From Muricea muricata (Eukaryota > Cnidaria > Anthozoa > Malacalcyonacea > Plexauridae), in NCBI GenBank assembly GCA_963855995.1, contig OY979727.1:11090946-11154945 (forward strand): DNA of 64,000 bases, read 5' to 3'. Numbering within the stretch: position 1 is the first letter of the stretch; each line of letters starts with the position of its first letter. The position numbers and the translations under genes were made by a program. This document shows positions 48,507 through 58,863 of the stretch, one piece after another. The notes below the pieces were generated by a model. That model was not told where the DNA came from. It worked only from the letters and a program-made list of their open reading frames with translations, and searched no databases.

Positions 48507-49844
48507 TTATATGGATTGTACATTTGTTATAAAATATAATTTGACCTGTGCTTTTGTTAATTGGTCTCTACGATAGCTCGCCGCAGTTTCTTTGGACAAA
48601 ACCACTAACATCCTTTTGCACAATGGAGGTTGTTTGCGAAGAATTTTACACTCCTTCAACACAGCATCCCAGTGACCGTTACTTACCAATTTTCGTAATA
48701 ATTCTCGACGCTCAGCTGAATTGCACTTGATACGTGGAATTGATCCAGGTATTTGTTCCCCGCTGGTCGACCTGCCTGGCAGCAGCATGCGCTTCTTCCA
48801 AGTGGCTAAAGACATTTTCCTGATCTTTTCGTCGACCATTTCATAACATTCTGGTTCTTCAGTGAAGACTCCACCAAGACAGGCAGCGATGTAGATCACG
48901 ATCACAAAGGTTGATGGGATAGGCTTGTTGTTTTTATCAACCACTGGCTCGAAAAATATATCCCATTGCTTCGTTCGTTTTGGTTGACCTACGTCCTCAG
49001 GCCAGATCATCTTCTTGATGGCTTTCTCAACTTTCTTTGTTATTTCTATTTTGTCTCTCTCATTTGGAATTAACTCTCCAACGACAACTTCGTCTCTGAT
49101 ACCATAGTATATGTGACCTCCGCTATAGTTGGCAAATGCTGAAACATAGCAAGTAAATTTATTTCCTTTGCCAATGATACGATCTGCTAACGTGGTACGT
49201 TTTGTTGCTTGTGCTTCCAGATATTTCAACTGAACCGTTTTGCTTTCACGAATACCACAAATTGAATCTTTACGAAATATCTGACAATGTGAGCCAGTTT
49301 GGACAGGTTCGAGGATGACTTGTCTGTTGATAATATCATCTTTGACTTTTTCCTTAGGTTCTAAAGGAGGTACTTTCACGATCTGTTTCTGGCTGGGCAA
49401 ATAGAGATTATAATTGATTGTTATTAGGGAGTCAATTTTTTTCACAATAACGATTATGCTTTCCATAGTTTCTTGAAAATTTATATTAGAGATGGTTTGA
49501 CGTATTCCAATGATAGATATCATAGATTGTTCCAGTATTCGAATCACTAACGACATCTGAGAAAAAGGAGAACCTCCCGCTGGGGTTTCGTTGCTATCAG
49601 TTTCAAAATCTACCAATACTTTTCCACCATTGCTATTTAACATAGCAAAGATGGCAGCGACGATTTCTCGGACTATTTGTTCTTTATACCTTTTATTGTT
49701 CTGGAATTTACCCAAGCAAATGACATGCCTAGTCTCGTTAATACAACCGTTCATTCTTTCTGCTGGAATAGAACTTCTGTCAATGTTTCTTGATCCAAAA
49801 ACCCTACATGTTATACAAACCGTGCAGTGAAATAACCAGTCCAT
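48507..49844 (-). CDS. Schlafen-like gene D: core intact, tail truncated and replaced
   Basis: Frame of 445 residues. The likely start is Met31 (MNGCINETRH), parallel to gene C. The core is nearly identical to B and C: ESKTVQLKYL with Glu200 and Gln205, GHIYYGIRDE with Asp251, and FTEEPECYEM. The match to B and C breaks off near residue 353 (about 48788), just after ATWKKR. The following 90 residues are only loosely like the paralogues (LVVLSKETAASYRRDQLTKAQ against LLVLSKQVMVSYRS). A stop then falls where the others run on for some 200 more residues. It is either a core-only protein or a decaying copy. A weak GTCAAA donor after the last Gln could in principle lead to another exon, but none is visible downstream. 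Confidence 0.65.
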   Translation of the reverse strand: MDWLFHCTVCITCRVFGSRNIDRSSIPAERMNGCINETRHVICLGKFQNNKRYKEQIVREIVAAIFAMLNSNGGKVLVDFETDSNETPAGGSPFSQMSLVIRILEQSMISIIGIRQTISNINFQETMESIIVIVKKIDSLITINYNLYLPSQKQIVKVPPLEPKEKVKDDIINRQVILEPVQTGSHCQIFRKDSICGIRESKTVQLKYLEAQATKRTTLADRIIGKGNKFTCYVSAFANYSGGHIYYGIRDEVVVGELIPNERDKIEITKKVEKAIKKMIWPEDVGQPKRTKQWDIFFEPVVDKNNKPIPSTFVIVIYIAACLGGVFTEEPECYEMVDEKIRKMSLATWKKRMLLPGRSTSGEQIPGSIPRIKCNSAERRELLRKLVSNGHWDAVLKECKILRKQPPLCKRMLVVLSKETAASYRRDQLTKAQVKLYFITNVQSI

Positions 49845-50026
49845 TGTAGCTTCATCGTGGCGGTCAGCATCAAGTTATAACAATCCCTAAAAACAAAGCA
49901 ATTTTTGAATGACACTTACATGTTACCTTGAAAAAATAGATTTATAGTAACCTGACTGTTAATTAAACGGTTAAATCAACTACGTCAAATCTTACTATCG
50001 TACTATGTAGTGGCTTACTCTCCTGT

Positions 50027-50208
50027 GGCCGGTTGTATAAAGCTCTTAACTACTTTTTACTACCCAAAAAGTAGTTTAATAGTGGTTAACTTTAACCACG
50101 TAGTTAGGCCGGTTGTACAAAAAAGCAGTTAGCGTTGAATACAGTTAAAAAGTAGTTAACGTTAACTATCCTCAATGGCATAGTTAACTTCTCAAAACCT
50201 AGTTAAAT
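50027..50208. mobile_element. GGCCGGTTGTA-type transposon ends next to a Harbinger fragment
   Basis: The word ggccggttgta occurs at 50027-50037 and again at 50107-50117, each followed by agttaa-rich sequence. The same terminus begins and ends the MITE at 53697-53943. Its nearness to a Harbinger-like transposase fragment suggests that these are ends of that element type. Confidence 0.5.
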
Positions 50209-50439
50209 ATGGCGGCTGTATTAAGAGTCATCAACTTTTATGAGCGGGATAATATTGAAAGACAACGCTTACTTAGAGTTTTTAATTGTCATCTTCCCTG
50301 GGAAGATTTCTCACATGAAGAACTCCTAAAACGCTATAGATTTGGCCGAGAATCCTTGCTTTTTATAGCGCGACTCGCCGAGGGCAAATTGAGACCACTA
50401 ACGAGGCTAAACCAGGCTCATCACTTAAAAGACTTATAA
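50209..50439 (+). pseudogene. PIF/Harbinger (HARBI1-like) transposase N-terminal fragment
   Basis: The 76-codon frame includes the typical HARBI1-family N-terminal pattern of an acidic start, then EELLKRYRFGRESLLFIARL, then LRPLTR. In intact elements the DDE nuclease domain follows; here the frame stops after HHLKDL and no DDE part is found downstream, so it is a relic. It lies just right of transposon-end-like repeats. Confidence 0.6.
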
Positions 50440-51945
50440 TTTTAGTAGTGGTTGGTGGTTTTGCTGCAGGACGTCCACCTGTTTTCCTTTGGGACTGCAT
50501 TATCCAAGAATTTTTTTGTCAATTTGGGGCATGTTTTGCCATTTTTCCCGAATTTCTATGGGTGTACGTTTTACATAGCTGTTAATCTGGGAAGTAATAG
50601 TTTTCCACAACTTTTGCTTTTTGACTTTTGTTATTGTGCTCCAAAATTGGCCCCGTAATGTGTCCAAATTTTGTTCAACCAGTAGGTTGCATTCTACTGG
50701 ATTAAAATTTTGCTTTCAACTAATCCCTTGTTTTGGATTAGTTGCAGTGAGTTTATGGGCAGACATTTTGAATTTGTGTATATGTAATTGAGTAATTTAA
50801 CTTTAAAAAAACCTGTAAGCTTGGCAATTGTAGTTACATGGAAAATACATACAGTATGATATAAGTTGTATTGAATTTTGTTACATCTGACAACATATCA
50901 AATAAATATTCATTATTGTGTAACACAATATTGAAAAGTATAAAGTACCATCTAATAGTAAATAAACTCATACAGATTGGAAAGTGACAAAGTTTGGCTG
51001 CCACCTTTATGACAAAGTGTTTTTGCTCAAAACATCAAAGCTTAAATACTGTATTGGCACTATCTACACTGTGTGGCACAGGCCATTCAAGAGTATAGGA
51101 TACATTTGCTCTGGGTCACGCTCAACCCAAAATACAAGATTTGGGGCTGATGCACGGAATAATATACGAAATATTCTAAATTTTTTACCAGTCCAACTGT
51201 CCACCAGCACTGCCTACTCTCAACTTAAGTTAAAATGAAATAACATGGTTATTTCCAATCTGTTTTGCAGTAGGGTTTCAAGTAACAAGGGTCAACAAGA
51301 TCTTGGGGGTGCAAGAGCAAAAAATCTAGGGGCAGGGGCGCAAAACAGTAGAAAAGTAACCAAATAGGTATTAAACATAATGACATTTAAAAATTTGAGG
51401 CAGATTTATGTGTTAATTGCTTAAATAATGAGGCACTTCCCAGGGGTACTAAGAACTTTTCCCCAAAAAATCTTGGGTCAACTCTGACCAACTCTGCAGT
51501 CTGGTAACCAGGGGCGTAGCCAAGGGAGAGGGGGAGGCAAGGGGGGGGGGGTCGCCCCCCCCCCCCAATTGTCCGAGAAGCCATTTTTTCAAAACGTTGA
51601 AATCCAGGTAGAAAATTGTTGGGGGGTCAGTATAGCTTCCAAGATTTATTTAGTGCAATGTCTTGTTCAAAAGTACTGGTATTAAATGACAGCGTCGAAA
51701 GACAATCATTCATGCGTAGCATTTTAAAAAATGCAAAATTGTATAAACAATCTACAATTACTTTCCAAAACTTTGAATACAATATTACACACTTTTAAGC
51801 AAAGTTTGATGCAGCGTTGTTAACTCTTTTCCTCTATCATTGAATACCTGCATGAGCAACAGAGCACCTTTAAAATATAAGTATATATTTATTTAAAACA
51901 TGTAACAGGAACAAATTTCTTTTCATAATTTAGATAATAACACTA
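50440..51945. other. Intergenic, repeat debris
   Basis: No gene recognised. At 51510-51567 there is a caggggcgtagccaagggag word next to long G and C runs, a pattern common at degraded transposon ends. Short frames in this stretch match no family that I know. Confidence 0.4.
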
Positions 51946-52200
51946 GGTATTCTCAGGACAATGAAGACAATTTATTGAGACTTTTGGCTTTTATTTTTAA
52001 AATCATCTGATTTGGCAATTTAAATACAAGGGTATTCTCAGGACAATGAAGACAATTTATTGAGACTTTTGGCTTTTATTTTTAAAATCATCTGATTTGG
52101 CAATTTAAATACAAGGGTATTCTCAGGACAATGAAGACAATTTATTGAGACTTTTGGCTTTTATTTTTAAAATCATCTTATTTGGCAATTTAAATACAAG
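51946..52200. repeat. Three near-identical 85-bp tandem repeats
   Basis: The unit begins ggtattctcaggacaatgaa and starts at 51946, 52031 and 52116. The copies are almost free of differences, so the expansion is recent. Confidence 0.95.
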
Positions 52201-52219
52201 CTACAGTGCATGTTAACTG

Positions 52220-52582
52220 TTTTGAAACCCTCGGGCATGAAAATTTACAAATGGCTTACTTTACAATCTCAACCGAATGAAAGCTTAAGAAACAAAGAAG
52301 GAAATTCAAAAAATTAAGGAAGAGAGAACGGAGGAAGCTGTCAGTAAGTAACGATTTACCAAGGCCAACTTTGAAGACAACAGAAGGGAGTAATTCAACA
52401 AATATATCTTCAAAAGAAGCAGCATAGTTGATGAAACTGTTGGCAGGTGCAAAATTTCTTCTTTGTTTCCCCTTAAGATTTTCATCCAGATGGGATTGTA
52501 TTACACTTTGAAATTTTGAAATAGGCAGCTAGTATTTTAAAGTAAGCCATTCGTAAATTTTTATACCCAAAGGGTTTCAAAA
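52220..52582. mobile_element. MITE with about 45-bp inverted ends
   Basis: The left end (ttttgaaaccctcgggcatg, then aaaatttacaaatggcttac) is mirrored at 52537-52582 (gtaagccattcgtaaatttt, then tatacccaaagggtttcaaa). Length is about 363 bp and no transposase is present. Confidence 0.7.
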
Positions 52583-52730
52583 GACTGTGACGTATATTTA
52601 AAGTACCAAATAGGATGATTTAAAAAAAAAACCCAAATGTTTCAACACATTGACTTTATTTTCCTGAAAGTACCATGTTATGAAGAGAAATTTCCATGAT
52701 TTACGTAAGTAATATATATACCTATATTTT

Positions 52731-53690
52731 AGAATGAGCATGAAAATCTGTAATATATATGTAAAAATGAAAAAATTCTATAAAATAGGTAACTAGAAAA
52801 TTAAGTTGATGTTACTTATGATGAATTCCTCTTGCGCATTTACTGATATCGTTTCAAATTGACTGACATTTAAGTTGCAAAAACACATAGAGAAAAGCTA
52901 TTCCACAGAACTTGTGATACATCGTTAGAATGCGCATGAAAATCTGTATCATATATGTGAAAATAAAAAAATTCTATAGAATAGGTAACTTACAGAAAAT
53001 TAAGCTGGTAGCACTAATACGCAGTTGGCTCATTGATCGTACAGTATATGTCACATTGCAACGACTGACATTTAAGATGAGAAAACACATAGACAAAAGT
53101 TATTCCCCAGAACTTGTGATATTTATTATCGTTGGAATGAGCATAAAAATCTATATCATATATGTGCAAATAAAAAAAATTCTATAGAATAGGTAACTAG
53201 AAAATTAAGTTGATGTTACTCGCGCTCAATTCGTCTTGCGCATTTACTGATATCGTTTCAAAGTGACTGACACTTAAGTTGCAAGAACACATAGAGAAAG
53301 TTATTCCCCACAACTTGTGATATATCGCTAGAATAAGCATGAAAATTTGTATCATGTGTGAAAATAAAAAAATTCTATAGAATAGGTACCGGTAACTAGA
53401 AAATTATGTTGGTAGCACTGATACGCAGTTGGCTCATTGATTGTACACTAAATATCATGTTAGGATGACTGGCATTTAATTTGCGATAACACATAGAGAA
53501 AAGTTATTCCTCAGAACTATTGATATATCGTTAGAATGGGCATGAAAATCTGTATCATATATGTGAAAGTAAAAAAATTCTCAATAGAATAGGTACCCAG
53601 AATAAGTTGCACTGATACGCAGTTGTCTCTTTGATTGTAGATATATTATATTGACTGACATTTAAGTTGCAGAAACACATGGAGAAAATT
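52731..53690. repeat. Tandem array of about 200-bp units, five degenerate copies
   Basis: The phrase gaatgNgcatgaaaatctgt starts at about 52731, 52927, 53134, 53331 and 53532, spacings of 196-207 bp. Each is followed by an aaattctatagaataggtaac block, an acactgatacgcag or gcgcatttactgatatcg block, and an acacatagagaaaagttatt block. No coding frame runs across units. Confidence 0.8.
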
Positions 53691-53696
53691 TGTTCA

Positions 53697-53943
53697 CCTG
53701 GGGCCGGTTGTATCAAAGGTGTTTAGCTTAAACGGTGGATAAGTGAAAAATATAAAACAAGTTTGCATGTTGTATAAACAAACCAGATAAAGTTATTTGA
53801 CCTGAGAAGAACAGTTATTTATAAAACTAAATATTTATTCTATTAAACTCGTAATTTCGGTTCCGTAGTAGGTGTACAAGTGATTTTTAAATTTCACTTA
53901 TCCACCGTTTACGCTAAACGCCTTTGATACAACCGGCCCCAGG
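53697..53943. mobile_element. MITE with about 50-bp terminal inverted repeats (GGGGCCGGTTGTA type)
   Basis: The left end cctggggccggttgtatcaa, then aggtgtttagc, is mirrored at the right end (gctaaacgcctttgatacaa, then ccggccccagg). The inverted match continues through ggtggataagtgaaa. Total 247 bp. The terminus matches words beside the Harbinger-like fragment at 50.0-50.1 kb. Confidence 0.8.
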
Positions 53944-54687
53944 AATGGTAATTTTATTGATTTTAACCTCCAAAGTATAAGTCGCAAGAGCTGTAATTAT
54001 TGCTTCAGAGATGAAAATTTAAGATATTTGGTATGCTACGAGCTTGGTCTAAAGGTAATCGCTGTTCGAATGACTAAAAATAGTAAGCATACCGCAGGTG
54101 GTCATAATCTGTTTATTTAATCTCATAATGAATATCGGGAGGAATGTGGGGACCAATGTGGGGACAGTTTCACAGTAGTGACATATGCATGACATGTCCG
54201 GGAATGCTGACGTGTAAAAGTGAATGGGTAAATCCAAAATTATTAAACACAAGTTTAAATAAAGCCTGACACAAAGATTGTCATGAAATATGTGTAATCA
54301 GAATGGGCACAACAAAAGCATGTTAATCTGAAAACGCTGGTTCAGAACCATCCTCGGATATGAAGAACTAAATTGATATTAATCTAACACTGGAAGCCGA
54401 TGATGCGAGTTCAAATCCCGCTGGAGACAGCGAATTTTTCGTTCGCTGTGTCAGATTAATATTAATCTAAAGACAATAGGTATATATAGCAACATAAGAA
54501 ATATTTTGTGAAACATATAACTTACTGTTTAAACCAGACTCTATCTACTGATTGTTCTTGGCGGCGTTTCAGCGGGGAATTCCCTATACGAACATTGTCC
54601 TCCCAGAACTTTCTCCCCTTTGTTGACTTCTCGGCCCACGCTTTCGCGCGAGTTATCCTCATACACAGGCCTTATTGACTGCCTTAA
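53944..54687. other. Intergenic, nothing coding seen
   Basis: Apart from a tRNA-like B-box word near 54408-54425 inside a small inverted repeat, and the kappa-B word at 54574, I see no feature here. Confidence 0.4.
54574..54584. promoter_or_regulatory. Palindromic kappa-B site GGGGAATTCCC
   Basis: This is a perfect palindromic Rel/NF-kappaB consensus with an extra leading G. It lies 4.3 kb upstream of gene E and 4.7 kb upstream of gene D, so it could serve as a shared distal element. Function is unproven. Confidence 0.4.
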
Positions 54688-54916
54688 GGCTCACACAGAC
54701 CGGACGCGATTTCCCAAAGCGACGCGATTTTTCAATTTTCAAAAGCAAATAAAACCATTAACATAATGAAATTTTGCAAGATATGTGCACCAAATAGCTT
54801 AAATTGCTCAGGTCGTTTCGAAGATTGAATAAAAATGAAAACTAATTAGAGATACAGAACACTGAAAATAGAAAATTGGCGCCGCGTTGTCAAATCGCGT
54901 CTGGTCTGTGTGGACC
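54688..54916. mobile_element. piggyBac-type MITE with TTAA target duplication
   Basis: TTAA at 54684-54687 and 54917-54920 flank inverted ends: ggctcacacagaccggacgc at the left and, read from the other strand, ggtccacacagaccagacgc at the right. The inverted match goes on through gcgattt. Length is 229 bp, without coding capacity. Confidence 0.8.
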
Positions 54917-54920
54917 TTAA

Positions 54921-55927
54921 TGGCAACGCAGGCAGCCAATAAGGCATGGATAGGAGGATGAGTCGAAATCCGAAATCTCGATTTGTGTCTGATTGCCGGG
55001 GGTAGCTTCTTGAGCGTGTTTGTATATATTGGGGAGGACATTTTCGACATTCATTCGCAATACAAAAGCGAACAAGGTTTTCAAGACAAACAGAAATATT
55101 CGAAAAATATCAGGTAAGCATGGCGTTATTTCTATCTTCAAATACGCATCAAGGCGGTGAACATTTTAGACTCTCGTCTAGAGGCAAGCTAGCACTGATC
55201 GGTTGGTGAAGAACAGCAGGTGCATAACCTTATTTATTACAAGGAAAATGTACGTAGAAATTTTGAATAGTGGTGTGATTGTGTTAGACCAATGTGTCAG
55301 ATTGTTAGTGCTTCATGTTCTGCAAGCATGTTTTCATACGAAATACTGACGCGATTATACCGGAGATTTCGTGTGTCATACATCCCATGTTTGCTGGCAC
55401 AAATAGAATTGAGCAATCTATGGAGCACGGAGACACTAAATATGCATCTGCCCATGGTAGCATTGCGTATTGAGGCATTAAAAATGATCACAAAACAACA
55501 GTGATCTCCCATCACATGTGGCACAAAGCAAAACCAATCTGCCCATTGTGACACAAAATGTGTGAATTAATTTTTGATTTTGAAGTTTGTTTAGAACCAC
55601 TCCCCCTAACAATTTCATTCATTTTCATGTCACGACGTTTCCAAGTAAATATAACCAATTATTTCTTTCTATAGTTTTGCAATTCTGATGTATGTTATTG
55701 ACTGCTGGATGAACAGTCAAAGTATAATATCAATATAACACAGAATGCAATAGGATTGGAGCTAAACTGGATTAACAGTAACAAAAATGCTGGTATACAC
55801 ATATTAATATGCATTGTATGCAAATGGTCAATGGAATTTGCCATGTATTAGATAGTACATATTAAATCCCTGTCACCGACACATCTTATTTCCAATCTAC
55901 GTACCATATGGACCGCTGTCGATGCAC
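54921..55927. other. Intergenic, nothing recognised
   Basis: Short frames on both strands match no family that I know. No RNA gene or inverted repeat stood out. Confidence 0.4.
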
Positions 55928-56410
55928 CACAATAGAGGGTTTGGGAACGCAACCTTGTAGGCGACGGCGACGTCAGGTCCGAGCAAGGGCTTGGAAACAA
56001 ATAGGTTGTGATACGTTGCCGTCGCCTAATCCGAATTCTGTTTGGCGGCGCGCATTTGGCGGTAAAATCTCAGGTCGTGCTGATCAGACCATTTCATGGT
56101 TTGAGATTTGTTGCAAAACAATGCAAAACTACCTCCAGATTACTGAAAATACGTTAAACAGAATAATATGTACGTGAAAAAACATACTTCTGCTTGCTTG
56201 ATTCACCCATAGTGCAAGAAAAAGCAAAAACAATCGGACGTTTTGGACACAACGTCAAACCACACAAAATGGCGTTGTCAAGAGAACGGCAGCGCACACA
56301 CGACGTGCATTTCTGTTCTAAATATAATAATTTATTTTAATTATGCAAAATCAACATTATTTTGACGTCGCCGTCGTCTGTCCCGTTGCGTTCCCGAACT
56401 CTCTATTGTG
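55928..56410. mobile_element. MITE with CACAATAGAG ends
   Basis: The left end cacaatagagggtttgggaa, then cgcaacc, is mirrored at the right end (ggttgcg replaced by cgttgcg, then ttcccgaactctctattgtg). Both arms also carry a gacggcgacgtca word in inverted orientation. Length is about 483 bp. The tgca words on both outer sides may be remnants of the target duplication. Confidence 0.75.
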
Positions 56411-57048
56411 TGCAAGAGGATGGAATCGGCCAACTTTCATTACGTACATTATTTGGAAATAATATGAAAACTTGCAATGAACAAGTTGTATGAGGAAACA
56501 ATAGACATGGTATTGTACAAAAATAATTCAAACTGCACTTTATACGATATAGATACCTGTATTGATAAAATACACAGTTATTTTAATTTAGTTGACCAGA
56601 ATAAATTCATTGAACAGTGTGTAAAGTGTCACATGTTTATTGTAATATTCACAGCATTCGGTCGTACAGCAGCGCACTAATGCCTTGCGATAGCAACTTC
56701 TAGTAGAGTACGACATAAAATGACTGACCTGTAACCTGAAATATTCTGCAACAGTTCTGAAGAAATTGTGGGAATATTGATATTTTCAAGTCTTCTGATT
56801 TGTTCTAACATCAAACATGCAGGATAGAGATTTGGAAAAACCTTGGATAGATATTAACGCTCTAGGAATCCCTTTAATTTCAAATGAACTCCTAAATAAA
56901 CCTAGAAAATTAAACTTGTAAACTACCGAAGTATTTATTGTACCTGCATGCCGCATTTAAATGTGGACAGTGCACTTTAACGCATAATTTATAGCACATC
57001 ACTTATTTCTTTATCAGGACCTAAAGACTATGGAGAGTTTATAAGCGA

Positions 57049-57282
57049 GCAAAAAATGAACAACCTGTTCTGGCCTGATGAAAACAGCATTGAAAGAAAT
57101 TATGCTGCTCACATTGCTCGATGTTGTCAACAATATTATTCTGTATTGTTACACCTGATTGCAGGCTAATCCAGGCCCAGCAATGCTGAACAATATTGTT
57201 GAAAACATTGAAGAATGTGGGCACAGAAAACATTGTTCAATGCTGTTTTCATCAGCCCAGAACAGGTTGTTTAGTTTTTGCT
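57049..57282. mobile_element. MITE with about 47-bp inverted ends
   Basis: The left end gcaaaaaatgaacaacctgt, then tctggcctgatgaaaacagc, is mirrored at the right end (gctgttttcatcagcccaga, then acaggttgtttagtttttgc). Length is about 234 bp. The interior is rich in aacaatattgtt words. Confidence 0.75.
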
Positions 57283-57373
57283 GTGTATCGTGTAGATAGA
57301 CTTTTGTCTTCTGCTTGCAGCAAATGTCATCTCAAATTTCTCGTGAGGTTATTTTCAGGTCACTTGTTACAGT

Positions 57374-57384
57374 GGGGAAATCCC
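57374..57384. promoter_or_regulatory. Kappa-B site GGGGAAATCCC, 1.5 kb upstream of gene E
   Basis: Exact match to the Rel/NF-kappaB pattern GGGRNNYYCC, preceded by ttacagt, as at 58298 and 58466. The extended word acagtggggaaatccc is therefore shared by two of the three sites exactly and by the third with one change. Binding is an inference. Confidence 0.5.
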
Positions 57385-58297
57385 TATTCGAAGTTTTTCA
57401 CACAGCCAGACTATTCGCCGTCATCATTAATTCATATGATGGTTTTTTGTTTAATTAAAAACGCTTGTTTTTTATATTAGATAACTTATTCATTCCTGCC
57501 TAGTAATTTCGATCATTTTCAAGTATAAGGCCGGTAAAACTGGTATATCGGGCTATATATTTTGTGAAATTTCTTATATATAGGGGAAGTAACCTTATGT
57601 ACGGAACTTCTTTCCCACCTTAACTATTTAAAGGGCATAAACAGTAAACAATTATCATAAATGTATATATAAGCGTTAAGTAGCGTTGTCTTTTCTACAA
57701 TGGCGTTTTCTACTATAATTGTTTTCTGCAATGTATATCATGCCGCGCAAGTACAGAGGTATGTTGTGATGTCCTGTTTTGCTTCATAAATCGTCCCTAT
57801 TTTGCCTATCGATATCGAAAATACACAAACATATCTTGGCCTCTGATATTGTTTTGGTGGGATCTATATAATTTATGTTAACCTTCCATTTCATAACTCT
57901 GTCCTGCCCGGGGAGCTCTTTCTGGAGTTATAAAGAAACTGCGCTACTTGTGTGTGGAGGTGTGTTATTTTGTTTTCGAATGAAAGGTTGTTTTTGCGCA
58001 TTTTAACTGTTTCCTTGTTTCAAAAAGCTTACGTATGTTTAAAGTGATGAGGTAATTTATGAGCCTGTTACTTAACATAACAACAAAAGATCAAATTATT
58101 AACCTGGGTATCTAATTATGTGTGGTCAGATAAATAAAATACAACAATCAATCAGGGAAATTAAGTAGACAATGGATTTGATAAATAATATATAATTCGA
58201 TAAATACGGATTTAATCGGATCGAGAACCGATATTGAGATTCAGAGCCGCAAACGCTCATGCCAAAGCTGTTCTGTTATCGATAACGTTGTTACAGT

Positions 58298-58308
58298 GGG
58301 GAAACCCC
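58298..58308. promoter_or_regulatory. Kappa-B site GGGGAAACCCC, about 0.57 kb upstream of gene E
   Basis: This is an imperfect palindromic kappa-B word preceded by ttacagt, the second of three equal contexts 5' of gene E. Confidence 0.5.
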
Positions 58309-58465
58309 GTTACGGTCTTTGTTCTTATCCCTTATACACTAAAACTATTTCCTTGTTAAGAGTGCCAACGTATGATTTATTCACTCGATAATTATATACT
58401 TAGAAATATTTTCGCATCGGTCCAAATTGTTAACGTAACGATTTAGAATAAGACGTTGATACAGT

Positions 58466-58476
58466 GGGGAAATCCC
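58466..58476. promoter_or_regulatory. Kappa-B site GGGGAAATCCC, about 0.4 kb upstream of gene E
   Basis: Same 11-mer as at 57374, preceded by atacagt. It is the site nearest to the start codon of gene E and so the strongest promoter candidate. No clear TATA box can be fixed, although AT-rich words (aataatatataatt, about 58187) lie upstream. Confidence 0.55.
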
Positions 58477-58863
58477 AGTAAGTACTTACGTATGTATTAT
58501 TCACTTACTGCTTTTTTCCATTCGTCTGTACAATGACATTCAGTGAAGAAAAACAAAAAAGACGAATTTTCATTATGTATTTTCAATATGTTAGTAAACG
58601 TCCTTATGTTAAGGAAATTTACGGAATTTGAAAACTGTGCTTAAAAGATTACCTTGCACTTCTAAACAACACTGGACCTGGAGCACTTTACCACCCCCGC
58701 AAACAGTCTCTGTGAGATTAACTATTATACGTGGGTGGGTTTGTTGTAAGTCGTGGGCAGTGAAAAGTCGGTTCTAAGATTGAATTGCAACAAGTAATTC
58801 ATTTGTTTAGTGTACAATTCGATCTTTTAACACTTCTGTAACGTTTTTAGAATGCTATAGGAA

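Noticed and set aside
45716..49844. N-terminal extensions of genes C and D (ITCGSRNID-like residues before MxGCINETRH)
   Set aside because: Both extensions lie in duplicated 5' flanks, so their similarity does not prove coding. Gene B begins at the later Met.
54392..54470. tRNA-like B-box word gcgagttcaaatcccgctgg
   Set aside because: No matching acceptor stem or anticodon arm can be folded. It sits in a small inverted repeat and is at most a tRNA-derived SINE remnant.
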